This document shows positions 29,053-38,400 of a stretch of DNA of 64,000 nucleotides, piece after piece. This DNA is from Streptomyces lienomycini (GTDB lineage Bacteria; Actinomycetota; Actinomycetes; Streptomycetales; Streptomycetaceae). The translations under genes and the position numbers were made by a program. The stretch is taken from contig NZ_CP116257.1 of the NCBI RefSeq assembly GCF_027947595.1, positions 6,508,001-6,572,000 of the forward strand. The letters are read 5' to 3'. Under the pieces are notes generated by a model. The model saw only the letters and a list, made by a program, of their open reading frames with translations. It was not told the origin of the DNA and ran no database searches. How positions within the stretch are numbered: position 1 is the first letter of the stretch; each line of letters starts with the position of its first letter.

Positions 29053-30249
29053 CTACGCCGACATCGGTCTCTGCACGGTGATCGACTGGAGCAGCCCCAC
29101 CGCTATCCACACGGCGAACATGGAGGAGCCGCCGTAGGAGACGAAGGGCAGGGGCAGACCGGTGACCGGCATGATGCCGAGGGTCATGCCGACGTTCTCG
29201 AACGCCTGGAAGGCGAACCACGCGGCGATCCCGGCGGCGACGACCGTCCCGTACAGGTCCGGGGTGCCGCGGGCGATCCGGCACGCGCGCCAGAGGACCA
29301 CGCCGAGCAGGGCGATGATGAGGCCCGCGCCGAGGAAGCCCAGTTCCTCGCCGGCGACGGTGAAGACGAAGTCGGTCTGCTGCTCGGGCACGAACCGGCC
29401 GGTGGTCTGCGAGCCGTGGAAGAGGCCGGAGCCGGTGAGTCCGCCGGAACCGATGGCGATGCGGGCCTGGTTGGTGTTGTAGCCGACGCCCGCGGGGTCG
29501 AGGGCCGGGTTGGCGAAGGCGGCGAAGCGGGCGATCTGGTAGTCGTCCAGGATGCCGAGCTGCCACACGGCGAGCGCCCCGGCGGTGCCCGCGCCGAGCA
29601 GCCCGAAGATCCAGCGGTTGCTGGCGCCGGAGGCGAGCAGGACGCCGAGCACGATGATGACCATGACCATGACCGACCCGAGGTCGGGCATGAGCATCAC
29701 GATCAGCATCGGCACGGTGGCCAGGCCCAGGGCCTGGAGCACGGTGCGGTGGTCGGGGTGGGGCCGGTCCCCCGCGTCGACGCGTGCGGCCAGCAGCATC
29801 GCCATGCCCAGGATGATCGTGATCTTCACGAACTCCGAGGGCTGCAGCGAGAAGCCGCCGGGGAGCTTGATCCAGGAGTGGGCGCCGTTGATCGTCGAGC
29901 CGAGCGGGGTGAGCACCAGCAGGATCAGGGCCACGGACGCGCCGTAGAGGACGGGCACGGCGGTGCGCAGGGCGCGGTGGCCGAGCCAGACGGTGGCGAC
30001 CATCAGGGCGAGCCCGATGCCGGTGTTCAGCAGGTGGCGGGTGAGGAAGTAGTACTGGTCGCCCTGGTTGAGTTCGGTGCGGTTGCGCGTCGCGGAGTAG
30101 ACGAGCAGCGAACCCATCAGGGACAGCGCGACGGCGGCCAGCAGTATCGGCCAGTCGAGCCGCCGGGCCATGGAGTCCCGGGCGAAGAGGCGGGTCCAGC
30201 CTCCCTTGTCGGGGCCGTATCCGGAGACGTGGAAGCTGTTGCCGGTCAT
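29053..30249 (-). CDS. rodA: Rod shape-determining protein RodA (SEDS polymerase)
   Basis: A 398-residue multi-pass SEDS glycosyltransferase that polymerises lipid II into glycan strands with its cognate class B PBP. Around ten hydrophobic helices are visible. Family motifs include INGAHSWIKLPGGFSLQPSEFVKI, GGLTGSGLFHGSQT with FVPEQQTDFVF, and LPLPFVSYGGSSM. The ATG at 30249 overlaps the mrdA stop (30246-30248), coupling translation. I recall the S. coelicolor counterpart as sfr. In Streptomyces this cluster supports spore-wall rather than tip growth. Confidence 0.95.
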   Translation of the reverse strand: MTGNSFHVSGYGPDKGGWTRLFARDSMARRLDWPILLAAVALSLMGSLLVYSATRNRTELNQGDQYYFLTRHLLNTGIGLALMVATVWLGHRALRTAVPVLYGASVALILLVLTPLGSTINGAHSWIKLPGGFSLQPSEFVKITIILGMAMLLAARVDAGDRPHPDHRTVLQALGLATVPMLIVMLMPDLGSVMVMVIIVLGVLLASGASNRWIFGLLGAGTAGALAVWQLGILDDYQIARFAAFANPALDPAGVGYNTNQARIAIGSGGLTGSGLFHGSQTTGRFVPEQQTDFVFTVAGEELGFLGAGLIIALLGVVLWRACRIARGTPDLYGTVVAAGIAAWFAFQAFENVGMTLGIMPVTGLPLPFVSYGGSSMFAVWIAVGLLQSITVQRPMSA

Positions 30250-32555
30250 GTGCGTGCCCTCCGGCTTCTTCCCCTGGCGCCCGGCCGGGCGCCGCGCCCG
30301 GCGCCGCGTGCGCCGCCGCGCCGCCGCCGGCGGCGGGTGTCGCGGTTGCCCCCGTTCTGGTTGGGGGTGGTCGCCGGCTGGTCGCCCTCCTCGACGGGGG
30401 CGTACTCCTCGTCCGGGGAGGCCTTCTCGTCGGGCTGAAGTTCCTTGACGACGTCCTCGGGCATCTTCGGCGAGAGGATCGTGCCGTCGGACCTGATCTT
30501 CGGGAGCTGGGCCTGCGGCTTGGGCAGCAGGGCCTTCTTCGGGTCGATGTCGCCGTCGTCGGAGACGCCGTACAGCGCGTCGTAGATGTTGCGGACGGCG
30601 GGTCCCGAGGCGCCGGAGCCGGTGCCGCCCTGGGAGATCGTCATGACGATCGAGTAGTCCTTGGTGTACGTCGCGAACCAGGACGTGGTCTGCTTGCCGT
30701 ACACCTCGGCCGTGCCGGTCTTGGCGTGCATCGGGATCTTGTCCTGCGGCCAGCCGACCTGGGCGAACCGCCAGGCGGCGGTGCCGCGGCTGGCGACGCC
30801 GGCGAGGGCCTCGTCCATCTTGGCGAGCGTGGTCTTGCTTATCGGCAGCTTGCCGTGCGCCGTGGGCGCGATCTCGCGGACCGACTTGCCGTCGGGGCTG
30901 ACGACGGCCTTGCCGATGCTCGGGTCGTAGAGGGTGCCGCCGTTGGAGATGGCGGCGTAGATGGTGGCCATCTGGATGGGGGTGACGAGGGTGTCGCCCT
31001 GGCCGATGGAGTAGTTGATGGAGTCACCGGCGCGCATCTTGTTGCCGCTGTGGCAGTTCTCGTACGCGATCTTCTCGACGTAGGAGCCGTCCTTCTTGCC
31101 GGACTTGCACCAGGCGTCCTTGTTGGCCTCCCAGTACTCCTGCTTCCACTCGCGGTCGGGGACGCGGCCGCTGACCTCGTTGGGGAGGTCGATGCCGGTC
31201 TTGGCGCCGAGGCCGAACTGGTGGGCGGCCTTGTAGAAGTAGTCGTTGGGGTCCTTGGGGTTCATCCCGCCGTCCTTCTTCCACTCCTGGTGGGCCAGGC
31301 GGTAGAAGACGGTGTCGCAGGAGAGTTCCAGGGCGCGGCCGATGGTGATCATGCCCTCGTTGGCCGACTCGAAGTTCTTGAAGATCTGACCGCCGACGTC
31401 GTAGGCGCTGGAGCAGTCGTAGTTGCCGTCGAAGTCGTAGCCGGCCTCGACCGCGCCGGCCGAGGAGACGACCTTGAAGATGGAGCCGGGGGCGGCCTGG
31501 CCCTGGGTGGCGCGGTTGAGCAGCGGGTAGTTGGAGTCCTTGCCGGTGAGCTTCTTGTAGTCCTTGGCGGAGATGCCGCCGACCCAGGCGTTGGGGTCGT
31601 AGTCCGGGTTGGAGGCCATGGCGACGACGCGGCCGGTCTTGGCCTCCATCACCACGACCGCGCCCGCGTCGGCCTCGTAGAGCCGGTTGGTGTTGCGGTC
31701 CATCTCCTTGCGGGCGGCCTTCATCGCCTCGTTCAGCTCGTACTCGGCGACCCGCTGGACGCGGGCGTCGATGCTGGTGACGAGGTTGGAGCCGGGGGTG
31801 CCGGGGTCGGACTCGGCCTCGCCGATGACGCGGCCGAGGTTGTCGACCTCGTAGCGGGTGACACCGGCCTTGCCGCGCAGCGCCTTGTCGTACTGGCGCT
31901 CCAGGCCGGAGCGGCCGACCTGGTCGGAGCGCAGGAAGGGCGAGTCGGTGTCCTGGGCCTTCTGCAGCTCCTCGTCGGTGACCGGCGAGAGGTAGCCGAG
32001 GACCTGGGCGGTGTTGGACTCGCCGGGGGCGGCGTAGCGGCGTACGGCCATGGGTTCGGCGGTGATGCCGGGGAAGTCCTCGGCGCGTTCGCGGATCTGC
32101 AGGGCCTGCTTGACCGTGGCCTCGTCGGTGACGGGGATCGGCTGGTAGGGCGAACCGTTCCAGCAGGGCTGCGGGGTCTCGGCGTCGCAGAGGCGGACCT
32201 TGTCGATGACGTCCTGGGGCTTCATGCCGAGGACGCCGGCGAGCTTGGTGAGGACCGCCTTGCCGTCGTCCCTCATCTTCAGCAGGTCGGTGCGGGAGGC
32301 GGAGACCACGAGCCGGGTCTCGTTGTCGGCGAGGGCCACGCCGCGGGCGTCCAGGATCGAGCCGCGGGTGGCGGGCTGGACGACCTGCTGGACGTGGTTG
32401 CCGGAGGCCTTCTCGGCGTACTCGTCGCCCTGGCGGATCTGGAGGTACCAGAGGCGGCCGCCGAGGGTGGCGAGGAGGGAGAGGACGAGGATCTGGATGA
32501 CGACGAGCCGGGTCTGGACGCGGGTACTGCGGCCGGTCTCCGGAATGTTAGTCAT
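30246..32555 (-). CDS. mrdA: Penicillin-binding protein 2 (transpeptidase)
   Basis: A 769-residue class B PBP that cross-links peptidoglycan made by RodA. It has one N-terminal membrane helix (~15-37, LVVIQILVLSLLATLGGRLWYL), a PBP dimerisation domain, and a transpeptidase domain with SIFK near residue 360 (nucleophile Ser), SCD near 415 and KTGTAEV near 612. The tail after ~720 is Pro/Asp/Gly-rich and ends in an Arg-rich stretch. It lies between mreD and rodA, overlapping rodA by four bases. Confidence 0.95.
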   Translation of the reverse strand: MTNIPETGRSTRVQTRLVVIQILVLSLLATLGGRLWYLQIRQGDEYAEKASGNHVQQVVQPATRGSILDARGVALADNETRLVVSASRTDLLKMRDDGKAVLTKLAGVLGMKPQDVIDKVRLCDAETPQPCWNGSPYQPIPVTDEATVKQALQIRERAEDFPGITAEPMAVRRYAAPGESNTAQVLGYLSPVTDEELQKAQDTDSPFLRSDQVGRSGLERQYDKALRGKAGVTRYEVDNLGRVIGEAESDPGTPGSNLVTSIDARVQRVAEYELNEAMKAARKEMDRNTNRLYEADAGAVVVMEAKTGRVVAMASNPDYDPNAWVGGISAKDYKKLTGKDSNYPLLNRATQGQAAPGSIFKVVSSAGAVEAGYDFDGNYDCSSAYDVGGQIFKNFESANEGMITIGRALELSCDTVFYRLAHQEWKKDGGMNPKDPNDYFYKAAHQFGLGAKTGIDLPNEVSGRVPDREWKQEYWEANKDAWCKSGKKDGSYVEKIAYENCHSGNKMRAGDSINYSIGQGDTLVTPIQMATIYAAISNGGTLYDPSIGKAVVSPDGKSVREIAPTAHGKLPISKTTLAKMDEALAGVASRGTAAWRFAQVGWPQDKIPMHAKTGTAEVYGKQTTSWFATYTKDYSIVMTISQGGTGSGASGPAVRNIYDALYGVSDDGDIDPKKALLPKPQAQLPKIRSDGTILSPKMPEDVVKELQPDEKASPDEEYAPVEEGDQPATTPNQNGGNRDTRRRRRRGGARGAGRGARPGARGRSRRART

Positions 32556-32662
32556 GGGCGCAGCCCATCCGGTTGAGGGTGGTGGTGGGCGACGGGTGGG
32601 GATCGGTCACTGGTTCTGGCTCCCCCTCACGAAGTATGTGCTGTTGGAGTGGTGCCGCCCGG

Positions 32663-33334
32663 TCACAGCCGCTTGACCCCCTTGATGCGTCCGGCGCGGG
32701 CCACCCGGGCGCGGGCCGTCTTCATCCGCAGCGCGTTGCGCTGTCTGCCGATGCGCAGGCCGGTGCCTGAGGAGAGCCAGCCGGAGGAGATGTCGGGGCT
32801 CTGGGCCGCGGAGTTGGTGTCGGCCAGCGGGTCGTTGTCGGCGCGGCGGGCGAGGGCCATGACGCCGGGGACGACGAAGGGCGCGAGCAGCAGGTCGTAC
32901 AGGGAGGCCGTGAACAGCAGGCTGGGCAGGCCGACATGGCGGGCGGCGGTGTCGCCGACGAGGGCGCCGACACCGGCGTAGAGCAGGGTGGTGCCGATGG
33001 CGGCGCCGACGACCACGACCATGGGGCCGGTGGCCGACCGGAGCCGTCCGTTCTCCGGTTTGGCGAGGCCGGCGAGGTAGCCGATGACGCAGAGCACCAG
33101 GGCGTAGCGGCCGGCGGCGTGGTCGGCGGGTGGGGCGAGGTCGGCGAGGAGTCCGGCGCCGAAGCCGACGAGGGCGCCGCCGACGTGGCCGTAGACCAGG
33201 GCGAGGCCGAGGACGGTGAGCAGCAGCAGGTCGGGGACGGCGCCGGGCAGGTGGAGGCGGGCGAGGACGCTCACCTGGACCACCAGGGCGACGACGACCA
33301 GGGCGACGGACAGCAGGATCCGGTTGACGCGCAT
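32663..33334 (-). CDS. mreD: Rod shape-determining protein MreD
   Basis: A 223-residue integral membrane protein with about five hydrophobic helices and the family features ARLHLPGAVPDLLLLTVLGLALVYG and GFGAGLLADLAPP. MreD bridges MreC and the PBP2/RodA pair. The C-terminal ~45 residues are basic (RIGRQRNALRMKTARARVARAGRIKGVKRL region), longer than in rod-shaped bacteria. It starts 13 bases after mreC. Confidence 0.92.
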   Translation of the reverse strand: MRVNRILLSVALVVVALVVQVSVLARLHLPGAVPDLLLLTVLGLALVYGHVGGALVGFGAGLLADLAPPADHAAGRYALVLCVIGYLAGLAKPENGRLRSATGPMVVVVGAAIGTTLLYAGVGALVGDTAARHVGLPSLLFTASLYDLLLAPFVVPGVMALARRADNDPLADTNSAAQSPDISSGWLSSGTGLRIGRQRNALRMKTARARVARAGRIKGVKRL

Positions 33335-33347
33335 GGGGTGAAGGCTC

Positions 33348-34373
33348 CTACGGCTCGGTCTGCTCGTTCTGCTGGTCGGTCTGGTCGTTCTGGCCGGTCG
33401 CGTCGTTCTGACCGGTCGCGTCGTTCTGCCCGGCCTCGTCGTTGCGGTCCTGGCCCTCGGGGTCGGCGCCCGGGGTGACGGTGACCGTCACGGTCGGCGT
33501 GGGCTTCGGCTTGTCCTTCTCCGGGAGCACCGTGTCGCGCGGGTCCTTCTGCGGGGCCTGGACGACGACGCCGACGATGTCGAGCTTGGTGAAGCTGACG
33601 AACGGGGTGACCTCGAGGATGCGGGTCAGGTCGCCGCCGTTGGGGTCGACGCGGGTGACGGTGCCGACGGGCACGCCGGGCACGAACGGCCTGTCGGCCT
33701 GGGAGCCGAAGGTGACGAGGCGGTCGCCCTTCTTCACGTCGGCCTTGCCGTTGAGGAGTTCGACGCGCAGGGGGCGGCCGCCCTGTCCGGCGGCGAAGCC
33801 GAGTTCGTCACCGGCCTCCATCCGGGTGCCGACGGTGAAGTCCGGGTCGTTGGCGAGCAGCACGGTGGCGGTGTTCGGGCCGACAGTGGTCACGCGTCCG
33901 ACGAGGCCGTCGCCGTTGAGGACGGTCATGTCGCGCTTGATGCCGTCGTCGGCGCCGACGTCGATCGTGATCGTCCAGGAGAAGCCCTGTGCGGCTCCTA
34001 TGGCGATGACCTGGGCGCCCTTGATGCCGTACTGGCCGGCTCCGGCGAGCCCGAGCATCTTGTCGAACTGCTTGAGCCGGCTGCGGCCGCGCTCGTCGCT
34101 GCCGAGCTTCGCCTTCAGGGTCGCGTTCTGCGTTTCCAGTTCGGCGAGCCGGTCGTGCCGGTCGCCGGAGTCGCGGACCGCGGAGACCGCGTTGCCGACC
34201 GGGTCGACCGCGGAGGACACCCCGTTCTCGATCGGACCGAAGACGGTGGCCGCGGCCTGCCGGGCACCGTCGACCGGTGAGTCCTCCCCACCGCGGATGT
34301 CCACCGTGATCAGCGCGAACGCGATGGCGATCAGCAGCACCAGGAGCAGCCGGCTCTCTTTCGTGTCCCTCAC
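33348..34373 (-). CDS. mreC: Rod shape-determining protein MreC
   Basis: A 341-residue bitopic protein: one N-terminal membrane helix (~8-24), a coiled-coil (~65-100, LAELETQNATLKAKLG) and a beta-rich extracytoplasmic domain with MTVLNGDGLVGRVTTVGPNTATVLLANDPDFTVG. The tail is repetitive, with ATGQND units followed by Gln/Asn/Glu-rich sequence. It starts at GTG 34373, about 200 bases after mreB, from which a terminator-like inverted repeat separates it. MreC links cytoplasmic MreB to the periplasmic synthases. Confidence 0.93.
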   Translation of the reverse strand: MRDTKESRLLLVLLIAIAFALITVDIRGGEDSPVDGARQAAATVFGPIENGVSSAVDPVGNAVSAVRDSGDRHDRLAELETQNATLKAKLGSDERGRSRLKQFDKMLGLAGAGQYGIKGAQVIAIGAAQGFSWTITIDVGADDGIKRDMTVLNGDGLVGRVTTVGPNTATVLLANDPDFTVGTRMEAGDELGFAAGQGGRPLRVELLNGKADVKKGDRLVTFGSQADRPFVPGVPVGTVTRVDPNGGDLTRILEVTPFVSFTKLDIVGVVVQAPQKDPRDTVLPEKDKPKPTPTVTVTVTPGADPEGQDRNDEAGQNDATGQNDATGQNDQTDQQNEQTEP

Positions 34374-34524
34374 GTGCGGCGGCCGTGCCTTCCTCGTCGA
34401 AATTCGGGAATCTCGGAATGTACGTGGCGGTGTTCAGGAATTCAGCTGATTCGGTACGTCGGGCGCGTGCGACGCATCGGGCACTTCGCACGCATCCGGT
34501 ACTGGAACCCTCTATATCAACGAT

Positions 34525-34560
34525 CCGCCGCACGAGAGGAGATCGTCTCGTACGGCGGAA
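34525..34560 (-). terminator. Inverted repeat downstream of mreB
   Basis: TCCGCCG-C-ACGAGA (34525-34538) pairs with TCTCGT-A-CGGCGGA (34547-34560) with one mismatch and an 8-base loop. It begins 13 bases after the mreB stop and precedes mreC, so it could set mreB expression above that of mreCD-mrdA-rodA. Confidence 0.65.
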
Positions 34561-34573
34561 CCGAAGTGTTACG

Positions 34574-35593
34574 TCATCTGCGCGGCGAGGCGTCCAGCAC
34601 CTGCTGGAGCGCCTCGAACTCCTCGACGCACTTGCCGCTGCCGAGCGCGACGCTGTCGAGCGGGTCCTCGGCGATGTGGATCGGCATTCCGGTCTCCCGG
34701 CGCAGCCGTTCGTCGAGCCCGCGCAGCAGCGCACCGCCACCGGTCAGGACGATGCCCCGGTCCATGATGTCGCCGGACAGCTCCGGCGGGCACTTGTCGA
34801 GGGTCGTCTTCACGGCGTCGACGATGGCGTTGACCGGCTCCTCGATCGCCTTGCGCACTTCGGCGGCGGAGATGACGACGGTCTTGGGCAGCCCGGAGAC
34901 GAGGTCCCGGCCGCGGATTTCGGTGTGCTCGTCGGAGTCGAGGTCGTACGCGGAACCGATCGTGATCTTGATCTGTTCGGCCGTGCGCTCACCCAGCAGA
35001 AGGCTGTACTCCTTCTTCACGTGCTGGATGATCGCGTTGTCCAGCTCGTCACCCGCGACGCGGATGGACTGGGCGGTGACGATGCCGCCGAGCGAGATGA
35101 CCGCGACCTCCGTGGTGCCGCCGCCGATGTCCACCACCATGTTGCCCGTGGCCTCGTGGACCGGCAGGCCGGAGCCGATGGCCGCGGCCATGGGCTCCTC
35201 GATGATGTGCACCTGCCGGGCGCCGGCCTGGGACGACGCCTCGATGACGGCACGGCGCTCGACGCCGGTGATGCCCGAGGGCACACAGACGACGACCCGC
35301 GGACGAGCCAGATACCGCCGCTTGTGGATCTTCAGGATGAAGTAGCGGAGCATCCGCTCGGTGATCTCGAAGTCGGCGATGACGCCGTCCTTCAGCGGGC
35401 GCACGGCAACGATGTTGCCGGGCGTGCGCCCGATCATCTTCTTCGCTTCGGCGCCGACCGCGAGGATGCCACCGGTGTTGGTGTTGATCGCGACGACGGA
35501 CGGCTCGTTGAGTACGATCCCGCGACCCCTGACGTACACCAGCGTGTTGGCGGTCCCGAGGTCGACAGCCATGTCACGGCCGATGAACGACAT
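34574..35593 (-). CDS. mreB: Actin-like protein MreB
   Basis: MreB is the bacterial actin that organises lateral wall synthesis; in Streptomyces it acts mainly in spore-wall formation. The 339-residue protein has [11 protein letters not shown] (phosphate 1), [29 protein letters not shown] (phosphate 2) and [15 protein letters not shown] (adenosine motif). ATG 35593 is chosen because GGGGA lies six bases upstream; ATG 35605 would add four residues. It heads the mreBCD-mrdA-rodA series on the minus strand. Confidence 0.97.
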   Translation of the reverse strand: MSFIGRDMAVDLGTANTLVYVRGRGIVLNEPSVVAINTNTGGILAVGAEAKKMIGRTPGNIVAVRPLKDGVIADFEITERMLRYFILKIHKRRYLARPRVVVCVPSGITGVERRAVIEASSQAGARQVHIIEEPMAAAIGSGLPVHEATGNMVVDIGGGTTEVAVISLGGIVTAQSIRVAGDELDNAIIQHVKKEYSLLLGERTAEQIKITIGSAYDLDSDEHTEIRGRDLVSGLPKTVVISAAEVRKAIEEPVNAIVDAVKTTLDKCPPELSGDIMDRGIVLTGGGALLRGLDERLRRETGMPIHIAEDPLDSVALGSGKCVEEFEALQQVLDASPRR

Positions 35594-35911
35594 TGAGTTC
35601 CCCATCAGGATTCGACTGGCCTTCCCAGGAGCTTTTGAGGGCTTTTCAGGTAGGCGAAGTGGGTGCAGTGACGCGTGGAGGCTTCTATCGTAGACGCGCT
35701 TTCGCGAACACTGCGCGAGGGTCTTCGCCATTGTCAGCAGATGGCGGGCCGCCTCGCTCCTGGAGACGGGCCAACGGTGGGATCCGTTCCCCCGATCAGG
35801 CGCGCATATGCCACAGGGCGGTCGCTTTTGCGCGACCGCCCCGGCTCCGCCTGAGCCATTCGGCTGACGTGACGTCAGAAAAAAGCCTCTCCGGCGTGTT
35901 GCGAAGGGGGC
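35594..35911. other. Intergenic region mreB-ndk
   Basis: This 318-base stretch is upstream of mreB and downstream of ndk. It holds an ndk terminator hairpin (35816-35841) and, closer to ndk, an A-tract around 35879-35885 that reads as a T-tract on the minus strand. The mreB promoter should lie between 35606 and about 35810; TACGAT near 35690 on the minus strand is a possible -10, but I see no matching -35. Confidence 0.5.
35816..35841 (-). terminator. Hairpin downstream of ndk
   Basis: GGGCGGTCGC (35816-35825) and GCGACCGCCC (35832-35841) form a perfect 10-bp stem with a 6-base loop, 70 bases after the ndk stop on the minus strand. It separates ndk from mreB transcription. Confidence 0.75.
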
Positions 35912-36325
35912 TCAGACCCGGCCCGGGAAGAAGATCTTCAGCTCGCGCTCGGCGGACTCCTCGGAGTCGGAGGCGTGGATCAGGTTCTCCCGGACGATCA
36001 CGCCGTAGTCGCCGCGGATGGAGCCGGGCGCGGCGGCGATCGGGTCGGTCGGGCCGGCCAGCGCGCGTACGCCCTCGATGACCCGCTCGCCCTCGACGAC
36101 CAGGGCGACGACCGGGCCGGACGCCATGAACTCGACCAGCGGCTCGTAGAAAGGCCGGCCGACGTGCTCGGCGTAGTGTTGCTCCAGGAGGGCACGGTCC
36201 AGCGTCCGCTGTTCCAACGCGGTGATCTGCCAGCCGGCCTTGCGCTCGATACGGCTGATGATCTCGCCGACCAGTGAGCGGCGGACGGCATCCGGCTTCA
36301 GGAGGACGAGAGTGCGCTGGGTCAT
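35912..36325 (-). CDS. ndk: Nucleoside diphosphate kinase
   Basis: Ndk moves the terminal phosphate between nucleoside triphosphates and diphosphates through a phosphohistidine. The 137-residue protein starts MTQRTLVLLKPDAVRR and has the active-site NLIHASDS with the phospho-accepting His near residue 117. Full length for the family. It is isolated by its own terminator and a structured region upstream. Confidence 0.97.
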   Translation of the reverse strand: MTQRTLVLLKPDAVRRSLVGEIISRIERKAGWQITALEQRTLDRALLEQHYAEHVGRPFYEPLVEFMASGPVVALVVEGERVIEGVRALAGPTDPIAAAPGSIRGDYGVIVRENLIHASDSEESAERELKIFFPGRV

Positions 36326-36408
36326 GATGTGCGGCTCCTTGCAGGCCAGAAAGACGAATGGCCTGAGGCTACCGGGTCGGGCTCTGCGACTGGCACCCGG
36401 ACCGCTCC

Positions 36409-36498
36409 CAGTAGGCCCCGCTATGTGCGGGGAGCAGGATCAGCAGTACGCCGAGCACAAGGGTAAGCCGGGAACATCTCCGCGTGTGCGGAGAGGGC
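36409..36498 (-). CRISPR. CRISPR-like pair of degenerate repeats with 32-nt spacer
   Basis: Two hairpin-forming 29-nt elements occupy 36470-36498 and 36409-36437, separated by exactly 32 nt, the repeat-spacer spacing typical of type I-E arrays. Read on the minus strand, the upstream copy has the core CTCCGCACACGCGGAGATG and ends in TTCCC, resembling the Streptomyces type I-E consensus (CTCCCCGC...GCGGGGATG...TCCC, from memory) with a paired C-to-T/G-to-A change that keeps the stem. The second copy has CTGCTCCCCGCACA and GCGGGG but a degraded 3' end and one extra loop base, as often seen for terminal repeats. No cas genes or further repeats are in the window. The hairpins could alternatively be terminators. 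Confidence 0.45.
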
Positions 36499-36527
36499 CC
36501 GGGTGCCACAAGCAGTAAAGCACCCGG
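36499..36527 (-). terminator. Hairpin downstream of the DUF4233 gene
   Basis: CCGGGTG (36499-36505) pairs with CACCCGG (36521-36527) across a 15-base loop, 17 bases after the DUF4233 stop on the minus strand. It directly adjoins the CRISPR-like repeat. Confidence 0.5.
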
Positions 36528-36543
36528 CACCGACAAAACCCTG

Positions 36544-36879
36544 CTACGCCTGCTGCGCGGCGAACCTCGCCTTCGCCTCGTCGATCTTCCGCCCGTAGTG
36601 CACGGACGCCCACCACAGGGCGCCGAAGATCGCGCCCAGGAAGAACATGGTCGGCACGACGAAGCCGGAGGCGATCAGGGCGATCTGCAGGGCCCACCCG
36701 AAGGCGACCCCGCCGGGACGGGTCACGAAGCCGCACAGTGCGACGCACAGGAACATCGCGATGCCGCTGACCGTCCACACGGTCCCCATGGACAGGTCGG
36801 GGTCCTTCATGGCGACCAGTCCGGCGAAGCCGATCACGAAGACCTCGCCGATCAGAGTCGAAGCACAGAGCGTACGCAC
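36544..36879 (-). CDS. DUF4233 membrane protein
   Basis: A 111-residue protein with four hydrophobic segments (about 3-22, 31-50, 58-76, 78-92) and the ending HYGRKIDEAKARFAAQQA. It matches the actinobacterial DUF4233 family, typically found between folC and ndk. Start is GTG 36879. It begins six bases after the folC stop, so it is almost certainly co-transcribed with folC. No function is known. Confidence 0.88.
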   Translation of the reverse strand: MRTLCASTLIGEVFVIGFAGLVAMKDPDLSMGTVWTVSGIAMFLCVALCGFVTRPGGVAFGWALQIALIASGFVVPTMFFLGAIFGALWWASVHYGRKIDEAKARFAAQQA

Positions 36880-36885
36880 GGTTAC

Positions 36886-38400
36886 TCAGCCCTTCCCGAG
36901 GAGCAGTCGGGCCTCGCCGACGGTGAAGACGGAACCGGTGACGAGGACACCGCCGCCCGCGAACTCGCCCTCTTCCTCGGCCAGCGTGATCGCGGCCTCC
37001 AGGGCGTCCGGCAGCCGCGGCTCGACCTGGACGCGGTCCTCGCCGAAGACCTCGACGGCGACCGCGGCGAGCGCGTCGGCGTCCATCGCCCGCGGGCCGG
37101 TGTTCTGGGTGACGACGATCTCGGCGAAGACCGGCTCGAACGCCTCGAGCAGTCCCCGCGCGTCCTTGTCGCCGCTGACGCCGACCACTCCGACGAGCCG
37201 GCTGAACTGGAAGGCCTCCCCGACCGCCTCGGCGGTGACCCGGGCGCCCGCCGGGTTGTGCGCGGCGTCAAGGACCACGGTCGGCGAGCGCCGCACCACC
37301 TCCATCCGGCCCGGCGAGGCGACGGAGGCGAAGGCCTTGCGGACGGTGTCGACGTCCAGTGGCTCGGGGCGCTGCGCACCGACGCCGAAGAACGCCTCGA
37401 CGGCGGCCAGCGCGACCGCCGCGTTGTGTGCCTGGTGGGCGCCGTGCAGCGGCAGGTAGACCTCGGTGTACTCGCCACCGAGTCCGCGCAGGGTCATCAG
37501 CTGCCCGCCGACGGCGACCTCGCGGGCGACGACGCCGAACTCCAGCCCCTCGCGGGCCACGGTGGCGTTGACGTCCACGGCCTTCTTCAGCATGACCTGC
37601 GCCGCGTCCACCGGCTGCTGGGCCAGGATGACGGTGGCGTCCTGCTTCACGATGCCGGACTTCTCGACCGCGATCTCGCCGGGCGTCTCGCCGAGCCGGT
37701 CGGTGTGGTCCAGGTCGATGGGGGTGACGACGGCGACGTCCCCGTCGATGACGTTGGTGGCGTCCCAGGAGCCGCCCATGCCGACCTCGACGACGGCCAC
37801 GTCCACGGGCGCGTCGGCGAAGGCCGCGTACGCCATGCCGGTGAGCACCTCGAAGAACGACAGCCGGTACTCCTGCCGCGCGTCGACCATCTCGACGTAC
37901 GGCTTGACGTCCTCGTACGTCTCGATGAACCGCTCGGCGGGGATCGCCGCGCCGTCCAGGCTGATGCGCTCGGTGATCGACTGCACGTGCGGCGAGGTGT
38001 ACCGCCCGGTGCGCAGCTCGAAGGCGCCGAGCAGGGCCTCGATCATGCGGGCGGTGGAGGTCTTGCCGTTGGTGCCGGTGATGTGGATGGAGGGGTACGA
38101 GCGCTGCGGCTCGCCCAGTACGTCCATCAGCGCGGCGATCCGGGTGACGGACGGCTCCAGCTTGGTCTCGCCCCAGCGGGTCGCCAGCTCCGTCTCGACG
38201 GCGCGCAGGGCCGCGTCCACCTCGGGGTCCTCGGGGCGCCCGGGGACGTCGGCCTGCGGAGGGCCGCCCTGGGTGCGCAGGGTGCGGCTGCCGGCCTCGA
38301 TGACGGCGAGGTCGGGGTCGCGGGTGGTCTCCGCGTCGATGATCTCGTCGAAGGGGTCGAGGGGGTCGGGCTGGTCGTTCTCGCCGGGGATGTCGCTCAC
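36886..38400 (-). CDS. folC: Dihydrofolate synthase / folylpolyglutamate synthase
   Basis: FolC adds glutamate to dihydropteroate and then polyglutamylates folates. This 504-residue Mur-ligase-like enzyme has the ATP-binding ITGTNGKTSTARM (about 119-131), the VEVGMGGSWDATNVI and DLDHTDRLG segments, and the C-terminal VLDAAHNPAGARV ligase motif. About 75 N-terminal residues precede the fold, an Asp/Pro-rich extension often seen in Streptomyces. GTG 38400 is the only start in the region with the conserved VSDIPGEN opening; the ribosome binding site is weak. It is followed by DUF4233. Confidence 0.93.
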   Translation of the reverse strand: MSDIPGENDQPDPLDPFDEIIDAETTRDPDLAVIEAGSRTLRTQGGPPQADVPGRPEDPEVDAALRAVETELATRWGETKLEPSVTRIAALMDVLGEPQRSYPSIHITGTNGKTSTARMIEALLGAFELRTGRYTSPHVQSITERISLDGAAIPAERFIETYEDVKPYVEMVDARQEYRLSFFEVLTGMAYAAFADAPVDVAVVEVGMGGSWDATNVIDGDVAVVTPIDLDHTDRLGETPGEIAVEKSGIVKQDATVILAQQPVDAAQVMLKKAVDVNATVAREGLEFGVVAREVAVGGQLMTLRGLGGEYTEVYLPLHGAHQAHNAAVALAAVEAFFGVGAQRPEPLDVDTVRKAFASVASPGRMEVVRRSPTVVLDAAHNPAGARVTAEAVGEAFQFSRLVGVVGVSGDKDARGLLEAFEPVFAEIVVTQNTGPRAMDADALAAVAVEVFGEDRVQVEPRLPDALEAAITLAEEEGEFAGGGVLVTGSVFTVGEARLLLGKG

